The notes beneath the pieces were generated by a model. It was not told the origin of the DNA. It was given only the letters and a program-made list of their open reading frames with translations, and made no database searches. Position numbers and translations under genes: made by a program. From Cellulophaga sp. L1A9 (GTDB lineage Bacteria; Bacteroidota; Bacteroidia; Flavobacteriales; Flavobacteriaceae), in NCBI RefSeq assembly GCF_009797025.1, contig NZ_CP047027.1:1116001-1180000 (forward strand): a stretch of 64,000 nt of DNA, in the 5' to 3' direction. This document shows, piece by piece, positions 9,670 through 18,060 of this stretch (the first letter of the stretch is position 1; each line of letters starts with the position of its first letter).

Positions 9670-11018
9670 TGGCAGCGCATACAGACAAACCAACGCCGTC
9701 ATTGCGAGGAGGAACGACGAAGCAATCTGTTGAAACCAAACAGTCACTGCGCATGGAACGCAGTGAAGCGAAGCACTCTGTTGATGCTACACGCACGCTT
9801 GTACCAAAACTCCGTTTCAAAGAGTTTGATGGGGATATAGTTAAATACTTATTCAGTGATATATTTCTTTTTTCTACAGGAAAAAATATAAAACAAAATG
9901 AAGCGTCACCTGAATTTGAAACTCCCTGTGTCCGATATGGCGAATTATATCATATGTATAATGAGGTGATTAATGATGTAATTAATAAAACAAATCTTGA
10001 TAAATCAGAACTACTGTTTAGCAAAGGTGATGAAATATTACTTCCTTCAGCAGGTGAAGACCCATTAGATATTGGTTCGGCTTCTGCCTTAACTCTAGAA
10101 AATATTGCTATAGGAAGAACAATAAACGTTTTAAGACCTTTAAACAAGAATATTTATTCTCAAATCTACGCTTCTTATTATATTAATCAAAAATTAAGAA
10201 AAAAGATATCAACTTTAGCTAAAGGTTCAAGTATTAGTAATGTATATAATTCTGACTTAAAGACATTAAAAATCAATCTTCCTTCCCTCCCCGAACAACA
10301 AAAAATAGCTTCTTTTTTAAGTGCGGTAGATGAAAAAATACAACAACTCACCAAAAAGAAAGCCCTTTTAGAGCAATACAAAAAAGGGGTCATGCAACAA
10401 TTGTTTTCTGGTAAACTAAGGTTTAAAGATGAAAATGGGAAGGCGTATCCGGATTGGGAGGAGAAACGATTGGGGGAAATAGCTTCCTTTTTAAAAGGAA
10501 AAGGAATCTCAAAAGCAGACCTTTCATTGAATGGCAAGCTAAAGTGTATAAGATATGGCGAATTATATACTGTTTACGGAGAAACTATAGATAAGGTTTT
10601 CTCTAAAACGAATGTCGCAGAAAAGGAATTAGTAATGAGTGAAAAGGGTGATGTTATTATTCCTGCGTCTGGAGAAACTCAAATTGATATCGCAACGGCT
10701 TCCTGTGTTATAAATGCCAATATTGCACTTGGAGGGGATTTAAATATAATACGAAGTGCAAATAATGGCATTTTCTTAGCTTACTATTTAAATAGTGCTT
10801 TGAAATTTGATATAGCTCGCTTATCACAAGGTGTTTCTGTTGTGCATCTATATTCAAGCCAACTCAAAACATTAAAAATAGGTGTTCCACAAATTGAAGA
10901 ACAACAAAAAATCGCTACTTACTTATCTAATATCGATACCAAAATAGAAAGCGTAAACAACCAAATAACCAAAACCCAAAGCTTTAAAAAAGGGCTGTTG
11001 CAGGGAATGTTTGTTTAG
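9669..11018 (+). CDS. hsdS: Type I restriction specificity subunit (HsdS) with repeat-derived N-terminus
   Basis: DNA-recognition subunit, 449 residues. Target-recognition domain 1 is ~55-206, a conserved helical spacer is ~207-258 (LPEQQKIASFL...), TRD2 is ~262-415 and the C-terminal spacer is ~416-449 (IEEQQKIATYL...). The two TRDs are clearly homologous: VRYGELY (88-94) and IRYGELY (294-300); SAGEDPLDIGSAS and ASGETQIDIATAS. Residues ~10-39 are not HsdS sequence. They are the translation of two REP-like repeat units that read through in frame, so the ancestral protein probably began near VPKLRFKEF (45-53). The start overlaps the hsdM stop by one base. No ATG occurs between the repeats and residue 45 in this frame except the one encoding Met29. 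Confidence 0.93.
   Translation: MAAHTDKPTPSLRGGTTKQSVETKQSLRMERSEAKHSVDATRTLVPKLRFKEFDGDIVKYLFSDIFLFSTGKNIKQNEASPEFETPCVRYGELYHMYNEVINDVINKTNLDKSELLFSKGDEILLPSAGEDPLDIGSASALTLENIAIGRTINVLRPLNKNIYSQIYASYYINQKLRKKISTLAKGSSISNVYNSDLKTLKINLPSLPEQQKIASFLSAVDEKIQQLTKKKALLEQYKKGVMQQLFSGKLRFKDENGKAYPDWEEKRLGEIASFLKGKGISKADLSLNGKLKCIRYGELYTVYGETIDKVFSKTNVAEKELVMSEKGDVIIPASGETQIDIATASCVINANIALGGDLNIIRSANNGIFLAYYLNSALKFDIARLSQGVSVVHLYSSQLKTLKIGVPQIEEQQKIATYLSNIDTKIESVNNQITKTQSFKKGLLQGMFV
9698..9784 (+). repeat. REP-like repeat pair inside hsdS
   Basis: Two tandem same-orientation units. The first starts GTCATTGCGAGGAGGAACGA and ends AAGCAATCTGTTGA; the second starts GTCACTGCGCATGGAACGC and ends AAGCACTCTGTTGA. 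They belong to the same family as the copies at 18012-18057 and 18346-18431. The insertion keeps the reading frame of hsdS open and contributes about 30 residues. Confidence 0.85.
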
Positions 11019-11036
11019 AAAACATGAAAGACTATT

Positions 11037-11176
11037 GCGCATGCTTTTTGTATTATATTTTGTTTTGCGCACGTTTTTTTAGTCTAGCGCACGTTTTTAA
11101 TTAAAATTTTTGCGCACGTTTTTTTTTAAAAAATAATAATGCGCACGTTTTTTTTATTTTGCGCACGCTTTTTTAG
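11037..11176 (+). repeat. Six direct repeats GCGCAyGyTTTTT between hsdS and fic
   Basis: Copies begin at 11037, 11067, 11087, 11112, 11141 and 11161, giving spacings of 30, 20, 25, 29 and 20 bp. Each is GCGCACG or GCGCATG followed by C/T and a T-tract of 5 to 9 bases. The array fills the hsdS-fic gap, and the last copy lies where the -33 element of the predicted fic promoter should be. An operator array or a curved-DNA element is likely. Spacers are A/T-only filler rather than unique 30-mers, so it is not CRISPR. Confidence 0.85.
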
Positions 11177-11185
11177 TTATATTTG
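11158..11185 (+). promoter_or_regulatory. Candidate Bacteroidota promoter for fic-hsdR
   Basis: TATATTTG (11178-11185) matches the -7 consensus TAnnTTTG. TTTG at 11158-11161 could be the -33 element with a 16-bp spacer, slightly short of the usual ~19. The fic ATG is 25 bp downstream. The promoter overlaps the last GCGCACG repeat. Confidence 0.45.
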
Positions 11186-11210
11186 AGTATAACGTATAGA
11201 ATACTAAACC

Positions 11211-12752
11211 ATGGAAATAGAGATACCTTCAATTAAAACATCCGTATTCCAAGGTAACACCACACCTGAAAACGGGAAAATAGTGGGTTATGGTGCCATT
11301 ATAGAAAAATTGAAGTTACCCATACCATTTCCAAATACATTATCTCTAATTACTGAAAAAAGTAAAAAATACAATACCGATTATTGGAAAGTTTTTCCAG
11401 CTTCATACCAACCAGAAGAAACCTTATACAAACAACTAGTATTTGCAATTAAATATGAGGGCATTAACCTTTTAGTGTTTAAATCGTTATTTAATACCAT
11501 TTCTAAAAATGAAATAGAGACCATTTTAAATATAGAGCCAATGGGCCAATACAGCCGAAAAATTTGGTTTTTATATGAATGGCTGCAACAAGAGGAAATT
11601 AATGTAGCGGTTGATTTAAAAAAACGCAAATACATTCCTCTATTAGATACTAAAATACAATACGCAATAAAAGGAGAGGAATCCGTAAGACAAAAAATTA
11701 TAAACAACCTTCCCGGAACAAAAGACTTTTGCCCATTAATATTTAAAACCAAAAAATTAGAAAATCATATTAATGCTAATGTATCTGGCAAAAAAAATGC
11801 ATTGCTAAATAGTATCCATAAAGATGTCTTACAAAGAGCATCTTCTTTTTTATTGTTAAAAGATTCTAAAGCTTCATTTACCATAGAAGGCGAAAATCCG
11901 GGAAATAATAGGGCAATGCGTTGGGGAAAGGCCATTGGTCAGGCAGGTCAAAAAACATTAAGCATTGAAGAATTAATTCGCTTACAGCAAATAGTAATAG
12001 AAAACAGTAGGTTTATAGCTATGGGGCTACGAAAAAAAGGAGGATTTGTTGGTGAACATGACCGCGTAACAGGCGAACCTATTCCGGACCATATTTCCGC
12101 CAAAGAAGATACTATTGAACAATTATTAAATGGATTAATTGCTACCAATGAAGCATTGCAGGACGATACCTATGATGCCGTGTTAGCAGCAGCTACCATA
12201 GCATTTGGCTTTGTTTTTATTCACCCCTTTGTTGATGGGAATGGCCGTTTACATCGGTATATTATTCATCATATTTTGGCAAAAAAGGCCTTTACACAAC
12301 AAGGTATTATTTTTCCTGTGTCGTCATCCATACTGGACCATATTGATGATTATAAAAACGTTTTAGAATCGTATTCACATCCCTTATTGGACCATATTGA
12401 GTGGAATGAAACCGAAGATCATAATGTAGAGGTTACAAATGACACTATAGATCTTTACCGTTACTTTGATGCCACTAAACAAGCGGAATTTTTATATGAT
12501 TGTGTGGAAGATACTTTAAAACGTGTTATTCCGGAAGAAGTAACCTATTTGCAAAACTATGATGATTTTAAAAAATATATAGATAACCATTTTGAAATGC
12601 CGGATAAAATGGTTGCTATTCTGGTTCGTTTTTTAGAGCAAAATGATGGGGTATTATCAAAAAGAGCTTTAAAAAAGGAATTTTCAGCGTTAAAAGAGAA
12701 AGAAATTGAGGAAATCGAAACGAATTATAATAGCATTTTTTTAGAAGCATAA
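11211..12752 (+). CDS. Fic family protein within type I RM locus
   Basis: Fic-domain protein of 513 residues, probably an AMP- or other NMP-transferase acting on a hydroxyl side chain of an unknown target. The catalytic motif HPFVDGNGRLHR is intact (338-349). A likely inhibitory motif S-x-x-x-E-G (SFTIEG, 222-227) lies N-terminal to the Fic core. This is the class II arrangement, in which the glutamate blocks ATP binding, so the enzyme is probably autoinhibited at rest. The N-terminal ~200 residues and C-terminal ~100 residues are unassigned. The gene abuts hsdR with no gap (TAA then ATG), so the two are co-translated. Fic genes inside hsd loci are common, but their role is unsettled. Confidence 0.92.
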   Translation: MEIEIPSIKTSVFQGNTTPENGKIVGYGAIIEKLKLPIPFPNTLSLITEKSKKYNTDYWKVFPASYQPEETLYKQLVFAIKYEGINLLVFKSLFNTISKNEIETILNIEPMGQYSRKIWFLYEWLQQEEINVAVDLKKRKYIPLLDTKIQYAIKGEESVRQKIINNLPGTKDFCPLIFKTKKLENHINANVSGKKNALLNSIHKDVLQRASSFLLLKDSKASFTIEGENPGNNRAMRWGKAIGQAGQKTLSIEELIRLQQIVIENSRFIAMGLRKKGGFVGEHDRVTGEPIPDHISAKEDTIEQLLNGLIATNEALQDDTYDAVLAAATIAFGFVFIHPFVDGNGRLHRYIIHHILAKKAFTQQGIIFPVSSSILDHIDDYKNVLESYSHPLLDHIEWNETEDHNVEVTNDTIDLYRYFDATKQAEFLYDCVEDTLKRVIPEEVTYLQNYDDFKKYIDNHFEMPDKMVAILVRFLEQNDGVLSKRALKKEFSALKEKEIEEIETNYNSIFLEA

Positions 12753-15656
12753 ATGAGCCATCAATCCGAAACCATACTAGAAAACAACCTAATCCAACAA
12801 TTGGTTGGTTTGGGTTACACCGCTGTAAAAGTACCAGATGCTACTGCACTTGTTGCTAATTTAAAAAGTCAGCTTGAGGCATTTAATAAAACCTCCTATT
12901 CTAATAAGGAATTTGATGGGATCTTAAATCATTTAGAAAAAGGTAAGGTGTTTGAAAAAGCCAAAACCTTACGGGATAGGTTTAGTTTTATCAGAGAAAA
13001 TGGCGAGGTGTGTTATGTGCGCTTTTTTGATTCAGAAAATTCGAATAACAACTTGTTTCAAGTTACCAACCAAATAAGCTTAGAGGGTTCTTATAAAAAC
13101 AGGTATGATGTAACGCTGTTAGTAAATGGCTTGCCTTTGGTGCAATTAGAATTAAAGCGTAGAGGTATTGAAATTAAAGAAGCTTTTAATCAAATAAACA
13201 GGTACCAATTACATAGTTTCTGGAGTACTCATGGCTTGTTTCAATATGTTCAATTATTTGTAATTAGTAATGGTGGTAACACAAAATATTTGGCAAATAA
13301 TGAGTTACAGTCGGTTTTACAGACCTTCTTTTGGGCAGACAAAAACAATAAACGTATTACGGAGCTGCCTGAATTTGCAGATGCATTTTTAAATATTGAT
13401 CATTTAGGTAAAATGATTGCGCAATACGTGGTCATTAACGAAACCTACAAAAACATGATGGTCTTGCGCCCGTATCAATACTACGCTACTGAGGCTATCA
13501 TTCATCAAGTAAAGAACACTACTGAAAACGGCTATATTTGGCACACTACAGGTTCAGGAAAAACATTAACCTCATTTAAAGCAAGCCAAATTTTAATGGA
13601 TTTGCCAGAGGTGTACAAAGTAGTTTTTGTGGTAGATCGTAAAGATCTAGATTACCAAACCATGAAAGAGTTTAATGCTTTTAAAGAGGGCAGTGTAGAT
13701 ACTACAGAGAACACCACGAGTTTGGTGCATCAATTTCTAGGGAAATTTAAAGATAAAAAAGGCGTTCGTAAAGATTCCGATTTAATCATTACCACCATTC
13801 AAAAATTAAACAATGCTATTTCTGGGCATAACAAAACCAAATTAGCGCCTTTAAAAAACGAACGTTTCGTATTTATTTTTGACGAATGTCACCGTAGTCA
13901 GTTTGGTGACACCCATGCAAGAATTACAGAATTTTTTAGCAACAGCCAATTATTTGGTTTTACAGGGACCCCAATTTTTGCAGATAATGCTTCTAAAAAC
14001 GACTTAGGGAAGCGTACCACCAAAGATTTATTTGGCAATTGCCTTCATAAATATGTGATAACAGATGCTATCCGCGATGAAAATGTATTGCGCTTTGCCA
14101 TAGAGTATATTGGTAAATACAAAAACAAGAGTAAGACTTTTATAGATATAGAAGTAGAAGATATTGATAAGAAAGAAGTGCTAGATTCCCCAAAGCGATT
14201 AACTAAAATTGCAGATTACATTATAGCACATCACGATCAAAAAACTTTCAGCAAGGCATATTCTGCTTTGTTTGCTGTAAGTAGCATTGATAATCTTATC
14301 AAGTATTATGATATTTTTCAGCAGAAAAAAGAAGCTGGCGAACATAATTTGCGCATAGCTACCATATTTACCTATGGCACCAATGAAGATAGTACTGACG
14401 CTCAAGATTTCTTGCCTGATGATGCAGAGCTCTCTATGGCAGCAGAACCCCAAGAAACGTACAAACGAAGCCATTCAAGAGATAAGCTAGAAAAGTATAT
14501 TGGTGATTACAATGCCATGTACAGCACCAGCTACACTACAAAAGACCAACAACAATTTGAAAACTATTTTAAAAACATTAGCAAGCGTTTAAAAGAACGT
14601 GAAAAAATAACGTTTAATGATGAAAAAGACCGTTTAGATATTGTTATTGTAGTGAACATGATGCTTACCGGTTTTGATGCTAAAAAGGTAAACACATTGT
14701 ATGTTGATAAAAATTTAAAGCAGCATGGCTTAATACAAGCTTTCTCTAGAACTAATAGAATTTTAGGAGACCAAAAATCTCAAGGAAATATTTTGTGTTT
14801 TAGAAATCTAAAAAAGGCTACTGACGATGCCATTACCTTATTTTCAAACAAAGATGCTATTGAAGTGGTAACCATGCCAGATTATGAGGTAATTGCAGAA
14901 AAGTTTGATGAAGCGCTAAAAAACCTACGAGAAATAACACCCACTTACCAAAGCGTTAATGACTTAGCTACGGAAAATGATGAAGCTGCTTTTGTACAAA
15001 CATTCAGAAGACTTTTAAGAAACATGAATGTATTACAGTCCTACTCAGATTTTGATTGGGATGATTTACCAATAAGTGAGCAAGAATTTACAGGTTACCA
15101 AGGAAAATACAGAGATTTATATGATAAAGTAAGGCGGGCTAACGCAAAACAAAAAACATCAATCTTAGCAGATATAGATTTTGAGTTAGAGTTGATACAC
15201 AGCGATACTATAAATGTAGCTTATATTTTTATGCTATTAGCGAAACTTAAAAATGCAAAGTCGTCTGAAGCAAAGGCACAGAAAAAAGCAATACTAGATC
15301 TTTTGGGGGGCGATACCATGTTGCGTAGCAAACGTGAACTTATCGAAAAATTTATAGATGAAAATCTACCAAAAATTGATGACACAGATACTATTCAAGA
15401 TGAATTTGAAACCTATTGGCAAGAGCAAAAAGTACTAGCACTGGGTAAACTTTGTGACGAAGAGAATTTAGATAAAGCACAGTTTAAAGCCTTAATTGAC
15501 ACGTATATCTATAGTGGACAAGAACCTATAAAAGATGACGTTTTTAAATGCTTAGACAATAGACCAAGTATTTTAAAAGCACGTGAAATAGGTGAACGCA
15601 TTTTATCTAAAATGAAAGAGTTTGTACAAGTTTTTATAGAAGGTATGACGGGGTAA
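12753..15656 (+). CDS. hsdR: Type I restriction endonuclease subunit (HsdR)
   Basis: ATP-dependent translocase/nuclease subunit, 967 residues. The nuclease core is Asp119 in RYDVTLLV and Glu133-x-Lys135 in LVQLELKRRG. SF2 helicase motifs are Walker A TTGSGKT (265-271), DECH (377-380) and FTGTP (403-407), with the second RecA-like domain carrying MLTGFDAKKVNTLYVDK. A C-terminal helical region for binding the HsdM/HsdS core follows. All key residues are present, so the system looks intact. It starts directly after the fic stop codon, although hsdM and hsdS lie upstream of the fic promoter, so restriction may be expressed separately from modification. Confidence 0.95.
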   Translation: MSHQSETILENNLIQQLVGLGYTAVKVPDATALVANLKSQLEAFNKTSYSNKEFDGILNHLEKGKVFEKAKTLRDRFSFIRENGEVCYVRFFDSENSNNNLFQVTNQISLEGSYKNRYDVTLLVNGLPLVQLELKRRGIEIKEAFNQINRYQLHSFWSTHGLFQYVQLFVISNGGNTKYLANNELQSVLQTFFWADKNNKRITELPEFADAFLNIDHLGKMIAQYVVINETYKNMMVLRPYQYYATEAIIHQVKNTTENGYIWHTTGSGKTLTSFKASQILMDLPEVYKVVFVVDRKDLDYQTMKEFNAFKEGSVDTTENTTSLVHQFLGKFKDKKGVRKDSDLIITTIQKLNNAISGHNKTKLAPLKNERFVFIFDECHRSQFGDTHARITEFFSNSQLFGFTGTPIFADNASKNDLGKRTTKDLFGNCLHKYVITDAIRDENVLRFAIEYIGKYKNKSKTFIDIEVEDIDKKEVLDSPKRLTKIADYIIAHHDQKTFSKAYSALFAVSSIDNLIKYYDIFQQKKEAGEHNLRIATIFTYGTNEDSTDAQDFLPDDAELSMAAEPQETYKRSHSRDKLEKYIGDYNAMYSTSYTTKDQQQFENYFKNISKRLKEREKITFNDEKDRLDIVIVVNMMLTGFDAKKVNTLYVDKNLKQHGLIQAFSRTNRILGDQKSQGNILCFRNLKKATDDAITLFSNKDAIEVVTMPDYEVIAEKFDEALKNLREITPTYQSVNDLATENDEAAFVQTFRRLLRNMNVLQSYSDFDWDDLPISEQEFTGYQGKYRDLYDKVRRANAKQKTSILADIDFELELIHSDTINVAYIFMLLAKLKNAKSSEAKAQKKAILDLLGGDTMLRSKRELIEKFIDENLPKIDDTDTIQDEFETYWQEQKVLALGKLCDEENLDKAQFKALIDTYIYSGQEPIKDDVFKCLDNRPSILKAREIGERILSKMKEFVQVFIEGMTG

Positions 15657-15730
15657 TATAATTAGCGCTATCATCTATAGCCTTCCGGAAAATTGTAGTA
15701 TCAGATCATATAAATGAAAAGCCTTGCAAA

Positions 15731-16171
15731 TTGGATATAAATTTAATCTTAAATAAGATAAACTTTGTTAGTAGATATAAAGAAATCTGTCTGGATTATA
15801 ATGATTATGAAAATAGACTCCGTGGTAGGAATACAAAGCGGTATCTCGCTATTCTAAAAACATTGGATGAAAATTTCTCATATGTATCAAAAGATAAATT
15901 CTTTACCTTAAAATATGAATATGAAGCATTTGAACTAAATTTAGGATTAGTTGTAAATGACGGTCTTGTTGAGCCTAGTCTATATGTAATCCGAAATGAG
16001 GATTGGATACTTTACAATAGATTTGATTTTATTTCAGAAAAGTTACATCCTGGCTTTCGAGAAAATTTTAATCTTCCAAAATACAAAACAGAAGCCGAAC
16101 TTGAGGCGCTACTAACTGAAATTCTTAAACTTTATAAAGATATTAGGGTAGCGTTTGTGAAAGATTTTTGA
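15731..16171 (+). CDS. Hypothetical protein, TTG start
   Basis: A 146-residue soluble protein of unknown function, rich in Tyr, Lys and Leu. No motif is recognised, and there is no signal peptide or TM helix. No ATG is available in frame, so TTG at 15731 is the probable start; this lowers confidence in the exact N-terminus. It lies 74 bp after hsdR and 237 bp before the hipB gene, and could be cargo of the defence island. Confidence 0.5.
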   Translation: MDINLILNKINFVSRYKEICLDYNDYENRLRGRNTKRYLAILKTLDENFSYVSKDKFFTLKYEYEAFELNLGLVVNDGLVEPSLYVIRNEDWILYNRFDFISEKLHPGFRENFNLPKYKTEAELEALLTEILKLYKDIRVAFVKDF

Positions 16172-16272
16172 TAATGATAAATGGAATTGGAGTAATTGTA
16201 GACAGCATAGAAGAAAAATGATAGAATTGTTTGTTAAGCATTTAGAAAATATTTCTTAAATATTCAAACACA

Positions 16273-16298
16273 TAATAGTGCAATAAAAAGCACTATTA
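16273..16298. promoter_or_regulatory. HipB-type operator 1
   Basis: A perfect inverted repeat, TAATAGTGC - 8 bp (AATAAAAA) - GCACTATTA. It lies 111 bp before hipB. A second copy of the same design starts 60 bp downstream, which puts both on the same face of the helix. HipB-type HTH proteins repress their own operon through paired palindromes, so this is the likely target. Confidence 0.65.
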
Positions 16299-16333
16299 AC
16301 AAATTAAGTATTCTGAAAATTCAAAAAACCACA

Positions 16334-16354
16334 AATAGTGCTTTAAAAAGCACT
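16334..16354. promoter_or_regulatory. HipB-type operator 2
   Basis: AATAGTGC - 8 bp (TTTAAAAA) - GCACT. The left arm and spacer length are the same as in operator 1; the right arm is shorter. It ends 54 bp before the hipB ATG. Confidence 0.6.
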
Positions 16355-16408
16355 TACCCTAGGTTTAAATTATAAAAAGGCATATTTTTATATAAAAAGA
16401 GCCATATA

Positions 16409-16618
16409 ATGCACTCAAAAGATTTAATAGAAGCTATAAAAACACGTAGAGACAATCTAGATGTAACACAAGAACTACTTGCAGACCTTTCTGGTGTAGG
16501 TTTGCGTACGCTTAAACAATTTGAAAGCGGTAAAGGAAATCCAACCCTAGAAACGTTACAAAAATTGGGTAATGCATTAGGTATGGAATTAACATTTACG
16601 ATTAAAGAACTTAAATAA
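16409..16618 (+). CDS. hipB: HipB-like antitoxin / HTH regulator
   Basis: A 69-residue Cro/CI-type helix-turn-helix protein. The HTH is TQELLADLSGVGLRTLKQFE with the typical following GKGNPTLETLQKLGNALG segment. It is the first gene of a three-gene operon whose stop/start codons overlap by one base each. It should act as DNA-binding repressor of the operon and possibly as part of the antitoxin complex. Two palindromes upstream are the probable operators. Confidence 0.88.
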   Translation: MHSKDLIEAIKTRRDNLDVTQELLADLSGVGLRTLKQFESGKGNPTLETLQKLGNALGMELTFTIKELK

Positions 16619-16944
16619 TGAGACAAGCTGAGGTTCTATATAAAAAAGAAAAGGCAGGCATGTTGACACAGTTAGACGATGCCAGTTTTGTATTTACGTA
16701 TCAAGATAGTTGGTTTAACGATATTAATAAACCAGCAATTAGTTTAACCTTACCTAAAACACAACAAAAATATACGTCTAAACATTTGTTTTCTTTTTTT
16801 TATAATATGTTACCAGAAGGCTCTAACAAGCAAACGGTTTGTTTTCAAAACCGTATAGATACCAAAGATCATTTTGGCATCTTGTTAACGACAGCAAAAC
16901 AAGATACTATTGGTGCAGTAACTATTAAAAAACTAGACAAATAA
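16618..16944 (+). CDS. hipS: HipS-like protein (HipA N-terminal subdomain as a separate gene)
   Basis: A 108-residue protein equivalent to the N-terminal subdomain of HipA. It has the pattern AGMLTQLDDASFVFTYQDSW followed by ISLTLP and FSFFYNMLPEGSNK. In the tripartite HipBST systems this piece (HipS) is a separate protein that neutralises the HipT kinase, whereas in HipBA it is fused. Its ATG overlaps the hipB stop, and its stop overlaps the next start (ATAATG). Confidence 0.85.
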   Translation: MRQAEVLYKKEKAGMLTQLDDASFVFTYQDSWFNDINKPAISLTLPKTQQKYTSKHLFSFFYNMLPEGSNKQTVCFQNRIDTKDHFGILLTTAKQDTIGAVTIKKLDK

Positions 16945-17930
16945 TGGCAATACCACAAATTACAGTTTGCCCAAGTACACTTGCTAAAGAGAATGATTCT
17001 TATAGTAACACTGCTTTAAGACGTGTATTTAATGGTAAAAAAGTAAGTCCTCTTTTACCTTACGATTCCCCAACAAGCAACGACATTACAGATGCGCTGT
17101 TTACAGAAAACAGAAAACGCATGTCTATTTCTGGTGTGCAAGAAAAATTTTCGGTCCTATTAGAAAAAAACAAGTTACGTTTAGTAGAAGAAAACGAACA
17201 AGGACAATACATATTAAAACCAATACCTAAGGTTGGTAAAAACGCCAATCAAATGCCAGCAAACGAGCATCTAACTATGCAAATAGCAAGACAAGTATTT
17301 AATATAGAAACTGCCGAAAATGCACTCATCTTCTTTAAAAATGGTAATCCTGCATATATTACAAAACGGTTTGATGTAAAAGAAGATGGTCATAAATGGG
17401 CACAAGAAGATTTTGCATCTTTAGCACTACGAACACCACAAACACATGGCGAAGATTTTAAATATAGAGGTAATTATATAGAGCTGTTTACTATTTTAAA
17501 AAAGAATGTTCCAGCCTATGCTGTAGAATCGATTAAACTATTTAAGCTTATTCTTTTTAATTATTTGTTTTCTAATGGCGATGCGCATTTTAAAAACTTC
17601 TCACTAATAGAAACACCTTTAGGCGATTTTAAATTAAGTCCGGCTTACGATTTACTAAACAGTAGATTACATATAGACGATAAAGATTTTGCTTTAGAAG
17701 ATGGTTTATTACCACCTAATTTAAAACAAGGTAAGTTTACAGAACAGTTTTATGTGTTAGGCGAACAAGCAGGGATTTCAAAAAAACAAATATATAACGT
17801 ATTTAAATCTCTAATGGCTAAAAGTGATGCCGTATTAAAATTAATTGAAGCTTCTTTTTTAGATGAAAAAGCGAAACGAAATTACAGCCAAGCCTACCAA
17901 ACCCGATTAAAAAAATTACAACGTCCATGA
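16944..17930 (+). CDS. hipT: HipT-like Ser/Thr kinase toxin
   Basis: A 328-residue HipA-like kinase lacking the N-terminal subdomain. The Ser-containing loop SISGVQ (61-66) keeps both serines of the S-x-S-x-x-Q autophosphorylation motif described for HipT. The catalytic motif NGDAHFKN (211-218, Asp213) and the metal-binding SPAYD (232-236) are intact. HipT of enteropathogenic E. coli phosphorylates tryptophanyl-tRNA synthetase; the target here is unknown. The gene order B-S-T and the split make HipBST the best class. A typical intact HipA is about 440 residues, so 108 + 328 accounts for it. Confidence 0.88.
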   Translation: MAIPQITVCPSTLAKENDSYSNTALRRVFNGKKVSPLLPYDSPTSNDITDALFTENRKRMSISGVQEKFSVLLEKNKLRLVEENEQGQYILKPIPKVGKNANQMPANEHLTMQIARQVFNIETAENALIFFKNGNPAYITKRFDVKEDGHKWAQEDFASLALRTPQTHGEDFKYRGNYIELFTILKKNVPAYAVESIKLFKLILFNYLFSNGDAHFKNFSLIETPLGDFKLSPAYDLLNSRLHIDDKDFALEDGLLPPNLKQGKFTEQFYVLGEQAGISKKQIYNVFKSLMAKSDAVLKLIEASFLDEKAKRNYSQAYQTRLKKLQRP

Positions 17931-17998
17931 GTTACGAATATTCAGAAAATGGATTAAAGCTAGCGCAATACAATAGAATAAATCCATCTGTTACCTAA
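17927..17998 (+). pseudogene. Short ORF, possible truncated hsdR-type start
   Basis: An ATG overlaps the hipT stop (ATGA) and opens 23 codons, MSYEYSENGLKLAQYNRINP..., before a stop just ahead of the REP-like repeat. The first nine residues resemble the start of many type I restriction R subunits, so this may be the stump of a gene cut by the repeat/GIY-YIG insertion. The match is short, so this is tentative. Confidence 0.25.
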
Positions 17999-18011
17999 GA
18001 ATATCAATTAG

Positions 18012-18057
18012 ACAGATTGCTTCCGCAAATTGCCGTGTCGTCCCTCCTCGCAATAAC
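18012..18057 (-). repeat. REP-like repeat, left of the GIY-YIG gene
   Basis: Read on + it starts ACAGATTGCTTCC and ends CCTCCTCGCAATAAC; it is the reverse-oriented form of the unit found in hsdS. It ends 3 bp before the GIY-YIG start codon. A same-orientation copy starts at 18346, so the gene is flanked by direct repeats. Confidence 0.75.
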
Positions 18058-18060
18058 ACC

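Noticed and set aside
9511..9820. Minus-strand frames over the hsdM-hsdS junction
   Set aside because: They are the complement of the REP-like repeat and HsdM C-terminus and have no start context.
11037..11176. CRISPR array
   Set aside because: Repeats are only ~13 bases, spacings vary from 20 to 30 bp, the spacers are A/T filler and no cas gene is present.
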